The position numbers and the translations under genes are program-made. Below are positions 56,208-64,000 of a stretch of 64,000 nt of DNA, in pieces. Position 1 is the stretch's first letter, and each line of letters starts with the position of its first letter. This DNA comes from Carnobacterium iners. Lineage in GTDB: Bacteria; Bacillota; Bacilli; Lactobacillales; Carnobacteriaceae. The stretch spans positions 421,001-485,000 of the forward strand of contig NZ_FXBJ01000002.1 in the NCBI RefSeq assembly GCF_900177385.1, written 5' to 3'. The notes under the pieces are model-generated. The model searched no databases and was not told the DNA's origin. It saw nothing but the letters and a program-made list of their open reading frames with translations.

Positions 56208-56714
56208 TTATCGTTCATCTAATTTTTTTTGTTCAGCTTTTTCAGTTTTTTTACGTTTACGCAACTCTCTAAAAAAATAAGTTAATAATTCGCTACATTC
56301 ATACTCGAGAATGCCTTTTTCTATCATAACTTGGTGGTTAAAGCGACTATCGGTTAACAAGTTCATTAAGGTACCAGCTGTTCCACCTTTAGGATCTGCT
56401 GCTCCATAATACAATTCTTTGACACGTGACAAAATCATTGCACCGCTACACATTGGACAGGGCTCTAATGTGACAAATAATTGTGCATCTTCTAAACGCC
56501 AGTTTTTAAGCGTCTCGTTTGCTTCTTTAATAGCAAACATTTCAGCGTGCGCTGTTGCATCAAGACTTTCTTCTCGACCATTATGACCACGGCCTATAAT
56601 AAGGCCATTGAGAACAATAACGGCTCCAATTGGTACTTCTAATTTATTTCTAGCTTTTTTAGCTTCTTTAATCGCTTCACCCATAAAGTATTCTTTTTCT
56701 TTCATTGTTAACAT
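56208..56714 (-). CDS. tadA: tRNA-specific adenosine deaminase
   Basis: Converts A34 to inosine in tRNA-Arg(ACG). The zinc motifs HAEMFAIKEA (His and catalytic Glu) and LEPCPMCSGAM (two Cys) are intact. There are 168 residues with a basic C-terminal tail (RELRKRKKTEK). AAGGA lies eight bases before the ATG. Its expected substrate, tRNA-Arg with anticodon ACG, is encoded in this window at 61.8 kb. Confidence 0.95.
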   Translation of the reverse strand: MLTMKEKEYFMGEAIKEAKKARNKLEVPIGAVIVLNGLIIGRGHNGREESLDATAHAEMFAIKEANETLKNWRLEDAQLFVTLEPCPMCSGAMILSRVKELYYGAADPKGGTAGTLMNLLTDSRFNHQVMIEKGILEYECSELLTYFFRELRKRKKTEKAEQKKLDER

Positions 56715-56841
56715 AAGTTCAGTCCTTCTTAATTTATTAATGTTATCCTATCATAAATCAACACTAGATTTGAGCAGAAATATCAAAAAAAGAAGTTGTT
56801 ATAAAAGAATCATTCCTATTTATTTGAAAAGAGGTATTATT

Positions 56842-57702
56842 TTGGAATTCAATGAGATTAAATCAATCTATTCAGATGCTCAGTTAACTGACCTACCTTT
56901 AGAAAATACTAACTTTATTTCTTTTCCATTCAAAAATAAATGGATTCATTTTGAAAAATCAACTAAAACATCCTCTGAAATTGAATTATTGAACCTTTTA
57001 TTTGTTTCAAAAAAAACTAATCTTTCTTCAGTTGCTTTAAAATGGCAAAACTACTTAATAAATGGAGTTGAGCCTTCCCCTCCAACTTTAGATAGTGAAT
57101 TTCGTATTATCCAATTTATCATTTTAAAAAAGGACTCTTATTTTGAAAAAAAAACTTGGCTTAGTGCATTCAAAAGTATTTTTAGTAACAGTAAAGAAGC
57201 TTTTTTTACCAACGAAACTTCTGGATTACTGATTCAAAAAAAGTCTGACGAAAAGTTAACTTTCGCTGAACTTTCGGGTATCATTCAAACACTTGATGAT
57301 GATTTTTCAATTAAAACTATTTGCTATATTGGTCAATTCTGGCCAATAAATAAAGAATTCAAATCTATTTTTGAAGAAGAACAATTTATTTTCGAAAAAC
57401 AAAAAAATAAAGGAAAATCCTTACTTTCTTTACCTATTGTTGCTTTGCATCATTATACGTCTGAATCCTTAGATAAAAGTATCCTCATGCCTATTCTTAA
57501 AAAGAAATACACAACTCAACCTGAGTTAAAAGAACTCATTCTAGCTATGTGGCATAGTCAAGGGAATATCAGTTTAGCCGCTAAATCATTGTACGTTCAC
57601 CGAAATACCTTACAATATCGAATAGAACGGTTTTGTGATACGAGTGGGTTATCTTTACGCAATATGGATGATTTATTACTTTGCTATCTATTAGTTTTTT
57701 AA
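56842..57702 (+). CDS. PucR/CdaR-type transcriptional regulator
   Basis: A 286-residue protein whose last 60 residues are the PucR-type helix-turn-helix: ELILAMWHSQGNISLAAKSL then VHRNTLQYRIERF and DLLLCYLLVF. The N-terminal 220 residues show no sensor domain that I recognise. The open frame reaches back into tadA on the other strand, but the start must be near 56842, where a TTG has GAGG seven bases upstream. No metabolic gene obviously controlled by it is adjacent, so its target is unknown. Confidence 0.82.
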   Translation: MEFNEIKSIYSDAQLTDLPLENTNFISFPFKNKWIHFEKSTKTSSEIELLNLLFVSKKTNLSSVALKWQNYLINGVEPSPPTLDSEFRIIQFIILKKDSYFEKKTWLSAFKSIFSNSKEAFFTNETSGLLIQKKSDEKLTFAELSGIIQTLDDDFSIKTICYIGQFWPINKEFKSIFEEEQFIFEKQKNKGKSLLSLPIVALHHYTSESLDKSILMPILKKKYTTQPELKELILAMWHSQGNISLAAKSLYVHRNTLQYRIERFCDTSGLSLRNMDDLLLCYLLVF

Positions 57703-57762
57703 GAAATAACACTTTGTTGCATAATTCAGCTTGTTCTTTTAATAAACAAATGATGTAAAATT

Positions 57763-57804
57763 AAATAAGCTCCTACCTATTCGTGAATAAGTAGGAGCTT
57801 ATTT
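57763..57804. terminator. Bidirectional terminator between convergent genes
   Basis: AAATAAGCTCCTAC/GTAGGAGCTTATTT with a further inner TATTC/GAATA pairing, T-rich on both sides. Confidence 0.92.
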
Positions 57805-57819
57805 AATTTTTAAATTTTT

Positions 57820-58203
57820 TTATCCTTTTACTTTGTCTTTCACTTCTTCTACAAAATCTTCTGCTTTTTCTGTTGCTTTTTCTTTTTTATCCACAAACAT
57901 CTCTTTAAATTCATTCGTTGCCTCTTTTAGATGATTTGTATAGCTCCCAACTTGCCCTTTTAAATCACTGACTTTATCAACAACTTTTAATAAATTTATA
58001 ACTTCTTCATCAGATAATTTTTCAACAACATCTAAAGCTTTTTCATTACCCTTTAATGTATCTTTAACAAAATTTTTCGCTTTTTGCCGATTAATATAGG
58101 CCTCTACTTTAGCCATATTTCTATCAGATGTAGATAAGATAACGGCTCCTATCGCTAATGTAGCGCCTAAACCGACTAGTAAATTACGTGCACTTCTTTT
58201 CAT
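57820..58203 (-). CDS. Small membrane-anchored helical protein (YtxH-like)
   Basis: A 127-residue protein with one N-terminal membrane helix (about residues 8-24) and a long charged Lys/Glu helical part ending AEDFVEEVKDKVKG. This architecture resembles YtxH-type general stress proteins, but the match is only of type and not of specific motif. GGGAG precedes the ATG. It lies alone with its own terminator, upstream of nothing obvious. Confidence 0.75.
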   Translation of the reverse strand: MKRSARNLLVGLGATLAIGAVILSTSDRNMAKVEAYINRQKAKNFVKDTLKGNEKALDVVEKLSDEEVINLLKVVDKVSDLKGQVGSYTNHLKEATNEFKEMFVDKKEKATEKAEDFVEEVKDKVKG

Positions 58204-58348
58204 AAAATATACATCTCCCTTACTCTATCTATGATTTAAGCATAGCAGAAAAAAAGAAAAAATACGAATAATATGAATAAAAAATACCTAGCATCTGAGA
58301 ATGATACTAGGTATTTGGGTTCTATATAATTTATTTTAAAAACTATTT

Positions 58349-60841
58349 TTAAGATTTTATTGAATCAGAAGATATTTCAATCTTTTTTGTTCTATCCTTT
58401 ACAGTAACTTTAATTTTTCCTTTTGAAGCCCCAAGAGTAACCTGATCTCCAACTTTAATTACTCCACTCAATAGTTCTTCACTCAAGCGATCTTCAATTT
58501 CTTTTTGAATCGCACGACGCAAAGGTCGAGCACCGTACTCTGGATCAAATCCTGCTTTAGATATGACGTCTATAGCTGCTTGGGTTATTTTAACATGAAT
58601 ATCCATTTCTTCTAAACGCTTAATAATTGATTGTGCTAATAATTTAACAATCTTATTTAGCTCAGCTTTTTCAAGCGCATGAAACACAATGATTTCATCT
58701 AATCGATTGATAAACTCTGGCCTAAAGGTTGTTTTTAATTCTTCTTTAATCCTTTTTTCCATCATATTATGGTCTTTCTTCTTATCTTTTGTACTAAACC
58801 CAACTAATTTTTCATCTCTCAAAGACGTTGCTCCGAGATTTGAAGTCATAATCATAACGGTATTCTTAAAGTCTACTTTACGACCTTTTGAATCAGTCAA
58901 ATGACCGTCATCTAATACTTGTAACAGAATGTTAAAGACATCTGGATGGGCTTTTTCAACTTCATCAAATAAGATAACTGAATAAGGTTTTTGCCTTACT
59001 TTTTCAGTTAGTTGTCCACCTTCATCATAACCAACATAACCCGGAGGAGAGCCAATTAAACGACTTGTACTATATTTTTCCATAAATTCAGACATATCTA
59101 CTCTAATCAATGCTTCTTCACTACCAAACATAGCATCGGCTAGTGTTTTTGCTAATTCTGTTTTCCCTACTCCTGTTGGTCCTAAAAACATAAATGAACC
59201 GATTGGTTTATTAGGATCTTTTAATCCGCTTCTAGATCTTCTGATAGCCCTAGCTACTGCACTAACGGCTTCTTCTTGTCCTATTAAGCGTTTATGCAAA
59301 ATATTTTCTAATTTTAACAGAAGACCTGATTCTTTTTGGTCCATTTGTTTCACTGGTATACCTGTCCATAAGGAAACGACTTCTGCAATATCATTTTCTT
59401 CTACTTTTAAATTAACTGAATTTGGACCAGGATGCTTAATTTTTTCCAAAATCCCTTCAATTTCTGTTCTTTGCTGCATTTCACTTGTTCGTAACTTAGC
59501 TGCTTTTTCAAAATCTTGCAACTGAATAGCTACTTCTTTCTCCTCAATCAATGTTTCTAGCTGTTTAAGTGCAGTCACCATCGGTGAAGGTTTATTAGAA
59601 GAGTCTAATCGCACTTTTGAAGCTGACTCATCGATTAGATCAATCGCTTTATCAGGAAGTTGTCTAGCAGTTATATAACGAGAAGACAATTGGACAGCTG
59701 CATGGATAGCTTCATCAGTAATTTCAACACCGTGGTGATCTTCGTAGCGCGAACGTAAACCTAATAAAATATCTTCCGTCTCTTCAAGAGAAGGTTGTTC
59801 AACACGAATAGGTGAGAAACGTCTTTCTAAAGCTGCATCTTTTTCAATATATTTTTGGTATTCATCTAGCGTAGTAGCACCTATAGTTTGTAATTCTCCA
59901 CGAGCTAAAGCGGGTTTCAGTATATTAGAAGCGTCTATTGCGCCTTCAGCACCACCTGCTCCAATTAGTGTATGCAACTCATCAATAAACAGTATAACGT
60001 TTCCGTCTTGATAAATTTCATCAATAATTTTTTTCATTCGTTCTTCGAATTCTCCACGGTACTTTGTGCCTGCGACTAAAGAACCCATATCGAGCATCAT
60101 TAGCCGTTTACCGATTAATGTATGCGGAACTTCTCTAGCAGCAATTTTCTGTGCTAACCCCTCTGCTATAGCAGTTTTACCTACTCCCGCTTCACCAATC
60201 AAAACCGGATTATTTTTAGTACGTCGACTTAACACCTGGATGACTCTTTTTATTTCTATTTGTCGTCCAATAATCGGATCAATTTTTTTAGCTCTAGCAC
60301 TTGCTGTTAAATCTCTTGCTAAAGCATCAAGTGTCGGAGTACCTATCGTTTGTTTAATAACAGACTTAGAACGTTTTGTCTTACTATTTTTTTCATCTAT
60401 AACGCCTATTTTTTTTAGTAATATTTGACGTATTTTATTTAAGTTAATATCTAGATTTGTTAAAATTTTAGAAGACAATACATCCTCTTCACGCAACAAG
60501 CCAAGTAATAAATGTTCTGTTCCTACTAGGGAGGATCCCATACGCCTAGCTTCATCTGTGGCTAATGTTATCGCTTGTTTAGCCCGGGGTGAATAAGGAA
60601 GAACAATGCTCTTTGAATCATATTTCATTGTTCCATAACCGGTAAAATGTGCTGCTTCTTCTCGTATTTCTTTTTCAGTTATTGAAAATTCACGAAGTGT
60701 TTTACCTGCTATTCCTTCTTGCTCAACCACAAGAGCTAACAAAATATGTTCCGTACCTATCGAACGATGACGAAACTCTTTAGCTTCCTCTTGAGCCAAC
60801 ATTAAGACGTCTTTTGCTTTTTCTGAGAATAATTCATTCAT
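58349..60841 (-). CDS. clpC: ATP-dependent Clp protease ATPase subunit ClpC
   Basis: Class I HSP100 unfoldase working with ClpP. There are 830 residues: a double N-terminal ClpN domain (about 1-145), AAA-1 with Walker [14 protein letters not shown] (about residue 212), a middle coiled coil with UVR-like sequence (about 420-455), AAA-2 with [12 protein letters not shown] (about 555) and [11 protein letters not shown], and a short C-terminal domain. VGFST, in the ClpP-docking region, precedes the sensor-2 part. GGAGG lies before the ATG. It follows ctsR by 17 bases; mcsA and mcsB are absent, as in lactic acid bacteria. Confidence 0.97.
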   Translation of the reverse strand: MNELFSEKAKDVLMLAQEEAKEFRHRSIGTEHILLALVVEQEGIAGKTLREFSITEKEIREEAAHFTGYGTMKYDSKSIVLPYSPRAKQAITLATDEARRMGSSLVGTEHLLLGLLREEDVLSSKILTNLDINLNKIRQILLKKIGVIDEKNSKTKRSKSVIKQTIGTPTLDALARDLTASARAKKIDPIIGRQIEIKRVIQVLSRRTKNNPVLIGEAGVGKTAIAEGLAQKIAAREVPHTLIGKRLMMLDMGSLVAGTKYRGEFEERMKKIIDEIYQDGNVILFIDELHTLIGAGGAEGAIDASNILKPALARGELQTIGATTLDEYQKYIEKDAALERRFSPIRVEQPSLEETEDILLGLRSRYEDHHGVEITDEAIHAAVQLSSRYITARQLPDKAIDLIDESASKVRLDSSNKPSPMVTALKQLETLIEEKEVAIQLQDFEKAAKLRTSEMQQRTEIEGILEKIKHPGPNSVNLKVEENDIAEVVSLWTGIPVKQMDQKESGLLLKLENILHKRLIGQEEAVSAVARAIRRSRSGLKDPNKPIGSFMFLGPTGVGKTELAKTLADAMFGSEEALIRVDMSEFMEKYSTSRLIGSPPGYVGYDEGGQLTEKVRQKPYSVILFDEVEKAHPDVFNILLQVLDDGHLTDSKGRKVDFKNTVMIMTSNLGATSLRDEKLVGFSTKDKKKDHNMMEKRIKEELKTTFRPEFINRLDEIIVFHALEKAELNKIVKLLAQSIIKRLEEMDIHVKITQAAIDVISKAGFDPEYGARPLRRAIQKEIEDRLSEELLSGVIKVGDQVTLGASKGKIKVTVKDRTKKIEISSDSIKS

Positions 60842-60858
60842 AATATTACCTCCATTCT

Positions 60859-61329
60859 TTACAATTGCTCGTATCTTAAGTTATTCAAAAAAGCCGTCAC
60901 TATTCTTGCCCGTAATTCATTTTCTTTCTTACAGTCTTCTAAAGATAAAACTGACTTTTCCATTGCTGAAAGCATTAGGCTAGCTTCTCGTTTAGCAATC
61001 ATACTATCTTGGTAAAGTGTTTCTACAATTGAATAGGCATTTCTTTGTGATATTTCACTACCTATTACATCAATCATCATATCCAACATATCTGCTTCGT
61101 CGAGTAATTTGACTTTGATTATTCGTATATATCCGCCACCACCACGTTTACTTTCCACTAAATAGCCTTGTTGAACAGTAAATCGTGTATTGATTACATA
61201 ATTAATTTGAGAAGGGACACAATTAAATCGGTCTGCCATTTCACTACGTCTAATTTCGACTTGCTCATCTGTCCCAAGTACTTTTTTCAAATAAGCTTCA
61301 ATGATATCCGACATATTCTGATTGTTCAT
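60859..61329 (-). CDS. ctsR: Class III stress gene repressor CtsR
   Basis: Repressor of clp genes, released by heat. There are 156 residues with SDIIEAYLKKVL at the start, the winged helix-turn-helix including MADRFNCVPSQINYVINTRF and the glycine-rich thermosensing wing RGGGGYIRI. A C-terminal helical domain follows. The start at ATG 61329 has no visible Shine-Dalgarno sequence; an ATG five codons later lacks one too. It is the first gene of the ctsR-clpC operon and its promoter carries a CtsR operator. Confidence 0.95.
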   Translation of the reverse strand: MNNQNMSDIIEAYLKKVLGTDEQVEIRRSEMADRFNCVPSQINYVINTRFTVQQGYLVESKRGGGGYIRIIKVKLLDEADMLDMMIDVIGSEISQRNAYSIVETLYQDSMIAKREASLMLSAMEKSVLSLEDCKKENELRARIVTAFLNNLRYEQL

Positions 61330-61357
61330 GTGTGACTTGTTACTAAAACAATGAGGT

Positions 61358-61394
61358 TGTATGGTATGTGTATATTACCTGTTCTTACCATACA
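61358..61394 (-). promoter_or_regulatory. Leader hairpin before ctsR
   Basis: TGTATGGTA/TACCATACA nine-pair stem with a 19-base loop in the ctsR 5' leader, ending 29 bases before the ATG. Its loop contains AGGTAA. The start codon itself lacks a ribosome site. A regulatory role is inference. Confidence 0.4.
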
Positions 61395-61500
61395 TTGCAA
61401 CGGTGCTCTTTCAGTAACACTCCTTTTCTTTTCGTCTCAACACCAGACTTTGTTATTTATTTTTTCGTTAAAAAATAAATATTTAAAATATTAACTAAGT

Positions 61501-61526
61501 TTTGACTAATACTGACTTTAATTATA
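61501..61526 (-). promoter_or_regulatory. ctsR promoter with CtsR operator
   Basis: TATAAT (61526-61521) followed directly by AAAGTCAGTATTAGTCAAA (61519-61501), a tandem of the heptad (A/G)GTCAAA matching the CtsR box. Binding would block the transcript start, giving autoregulation of ctsR-clpC. Confidence 0.82.
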
Positions 61527-61570
61527 CGAGAAAATAATGGATTTGAAAAGCAACTCTTCTTATATTAAGT

Positions 61571-61600
61571 TAAAAACAGACTATTTTAATTAGAATAGTC
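61571..61600 (-). terminator. Second terminator downstream of the tRNA cluster
   Basis: GACTATT/AATAGTC stem with an eight-base loop and TGTTTTTA on the minus strand, just upstream of the ctsR promoter. Confidence 0.7.
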
Positions 61601-61658
61601 ATAATAGTCATTAATTTTAGGTTGTACCACCACTTAATTTTGATTCTTTTAGATAATA

Positions 61659-61687
61659 CAAAAAAACCACTCAAAGTAAGTGGTTTT
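61659..61687 (-). terminator. Terminator of the rRNA-tRNA operon
   Basis: AAAACCACT/AGTGGTTTT stem with a seven-base loop and a run of T on the minus strand, right after tRNA-Pro. Confidence 0.88.
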
Positions 61688-61695
61688 CCATATTA

Positions 61696-61769
61696 TCGGG
61701 AAGACAGGATTCGAACCTGCGACCCCTTGGTCCCAAACCAAGTGCTCTACCAAGCTGAGCTACTTCCCG
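61696..61769 (-). tRNA. tRNA-Pro (TGG)
   Basis: 74 bases; acceptor CGGGAAG, anticodon loop TTTGGGA with anticodon TGG, T-loop GGTTCGAATCC. The CCA end is not encoded. Confidence 0.95.
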
Positions 61770-61794
61770 TGATTATCTTATAAAATTTAAAAAA

Positions 61795-61868
61795 TGCACC
61801 CAAGAGGAGTCGAACCTCTAACCGCCTGATTCGTAGTCAGGTACTCTATCCAATTGAGCTATGGGTGC
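61795..61868 (-). tRNA. tRNA-Arg (ACG)
   Basis: 74 bases; acceptor GCACCCA, anticodon loop CTACGAA with anticodon ACG, the substrate type for TadA (A34 to inosine). No encoded CCA. Confidence 0.95.
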
Positions 61869-61874
61869 AACATA

Positions 61875-61963
61875 TGGTGCCGAGGGCCGGAATCGAACCG
61901 GCACGATGATCACTCACCGCAGGATTTTAAGTCCTGTGCGTCTACCTGTTCCGCCACCCCGGC
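61875..61963 (-). tRNA. tRNA-Leu (TAA)
   Basis: 89 bases with long variable arm; acceptor GCCGGGG, anticodon loop CTTAAAA with anticodon TAA; encoded CCA. Confidence 0.95.
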
Positions 61964-62011
61964 ATTTTGAACAAGTTACGATTGTTACATCGCTTACTAG
62001 ATGACCTAGTA

Positions 62012-62083
62012 AGCGGAAGACGGGGTTCGAACCCGCGACCTCCACCTTGGCAAGGTGGCGTTCTACCACTGAACTACTTCCGC
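62012..62083 (-). tRNA. tRNA-Gly (GCC)
   Basis: 72 bases; acceptor GCGGAAG, anticodon loop TTGCCAA with anticodon GCC. No encoded CCA. Confidence 0.95.
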
Positions 62084-62086
62084 TAA

Positions 62087-62162
62087 TGGTGCCGGCTAAA
62101 GGAGTTGAACCCTCGACCCTCTGATTACAAATCAGATGCTCTACCAACTGAGCTAAGCCGGC
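62087..62162 (-). tRNA. tRNA-Thr (TGT)
   Basis: 76 bases; acceptor GCCGGCT, anticodon loop TTTGTAA with anticodon TGT; encoded CCA. Confidence 0.95.
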
Positions 62163-62171
62163 TTGAAAATA

Positions 62172-62256
62172 TGGTGCGGGTGAAGGGACTTGAACCCCCA
62201 CGTCTTTCGACGCTAGATCCTAAATCTAGTGCGTCTGCCAATTCCGCCACACCCGC
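62172..62256 (-). tRNA. tRNA-Leu (TAG)
   Basis: 85 bases with long variable arm; acceptor GCGGGTG, anticodon loop TTTAGGA with anticodon TAG; encoded CCA. Confidence 0.95.
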
Positions 62257-62294
62257 TAAAATATGGCATAACTAGTCATTTTAATGAATAGTTA

Positions 62295-62367
62295 TGAGTC
62301 ATGCAGGATTCGAACCTGCGACCCTCTGATTAAAAGTCAGATGCTCTACCAACTGAGCTAATGACTC
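62295..62367 (-). tRNA. tRNA-Lys (TTT)
   Basis: 73 bases; acceptor GAGTCAT, anticodon loop CTTTTAA with anticodon TTT; discriminator A. No encoded CCA. Confidence 0.95.
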
Positions 62368-62368
62368 A

Positions 62369-62444
62369 TGGTGGAGGTTGACGGGATCGAACCGCCGACC
62401 CTCTGCTTGTAAGGCAGATGCTCTCCCAGCTGAGCTAAACCTCC
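62369..62444 (-). tRNA. tRNA-Val (TAC)
   Basis: 76 bases; acceptor GGAGGTT, anticodon loop CTTACAA with anticodon TAC; encoded CCA. First tRNA after 5S rRNA in the direction of transcription. Confidence 0.95.
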
Positions 62445-62467
62445 ATATGAGAAAAAAACTATTAGAT

Positions 62468-62584
62468 GCGCGGCAGCGTCCTACTCTCACAAAGGGAAAC
62501 CCTTCACTACCATCGGCGCTAAGAAGCTTAACTACTGTGTTCGGCATGGGAACAGGTGTGACCTTCTTGCCATCGCCACCACAC
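62468..62584 (-). rRNA. rrf: 5S ribosomal RNA
   Basis: About 117 bases. On the minus strand it has TGTGGTGGCGATGGC at the start, CACCTGTTCCCATGCCGAAC and GTAGTTAAGC in loop C/stem regions, and GAGAGTAGGACGCTGCC near the end, all universal 5S features. Confidence 0.95.
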
Positions 62585-62673
62585 ATCTTTTAGCTATAAG
62601 AGAACGTTGTTCTCTCAAAACTGGGTAGTGTTTAACTATAAGACAATAAAACCGTTTCTTCATCGTTTAAAAA

Positions 62674-64000
<1,327 letters not shown>

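Noticed and set aside
61914-62586. Open frames across the tRNA and 5S region
   Set aside because: The sequence is fully explained by tRNA and 5S genes.

Overview
The window is low-GC Gram-positive chromosomal DNA, most likely from a lactic acid bacterium of the order Lactobacillales close to Carnobacterium or Enterococcus. This is inferred from gene order (ddl-murF-cshA-acpS-alr, rpoE-pyrG-fba-murZ-rho-rpmE2, dnaX-ebfC-recR-yaaL-tmk-darA-holB-yabA, and ctsR-clpC without mcsAB), from strong AGGAGG ribosome sites, and from frequent TTG/GTG starts. No database search was possible. Most genes, the rRNA operon and the tRNA cluster lie on the minus strand, so replication probably runs from high to low coordinates.

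Layout. 1-7.4 kb: cell-wall and housekeeping genes (a partial unknown, alr, acpS, cshA, a Bax-inhibitor-like membrane protein, murF, ddl). 7.6-9.0 kb: an unknown gene and a gene-free stretch with an inverted-repeat pair. 9.0-16.4 kb: rpmE2, rho, murZ, fba, pyrG with its CTP-sensing leader, rpoE and a DUF1934 gene. 16.4-23 kb: an orphan 2-oxo acid dehydrogenase E1 pair, a divergent lipL-HD hydrolase-HAD operon, a tautomerase, an Ohr/OsmC protein and a NUDIX hydrolase. 23.1-28.1 kb: a group IIC-type intron sitting behind the terminator of a folate-transporter gene that has a tetrahydrofolate riboswitch, then an ABC exporter. 28.4-38.7 kb: SulP transporter, mgsA, a broken small gene, a candidate small RNA, proBA, a D-amino-acid-oxidase-like enzyme, asnB, a lipoprotein and mscL. 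38.7-49.3 kb: an MFS pseudogene, rsmI, a GIY-YIG protein, a tRNA methyltransferase, a quinone-oxidoreductase pseudogene, and the conserved yabA-to-dnaX replication/repair cluster ending with the SRP RNA. 49.5-52.8 kb: a GntR-regulated ABC operon with duplicated promoter-operators. 52.8-58.2 kb: guaC, a CDF transporter, proC, tadA, a PucR-type regulator and a small membrane protein. 58.3-64 kb: clpC, ctsR, eight tRNAs, 5S rRNA and the 3' part of 23S rRNA.

How it works together. Peptidoglycan precursor genes (alr, ddl, murF, murZ) and proline synthesis genes (proBA plus a distant proC) are well represented. RNA-level control is frequent: a GGGC-start pyrG leader with a terminator, a folate riboswitch, a 5'-terminal hairpin on fba, a long cshA leader, and a structured ctsR leader. 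Three genes are visibly inactivated (a small membrane protein by TGA, a quinone oxidoreductase by TAA, an MFS permease by frameshift plus deletion), pointing to ongoing local gene decay in accessory spots between conserved blocks.
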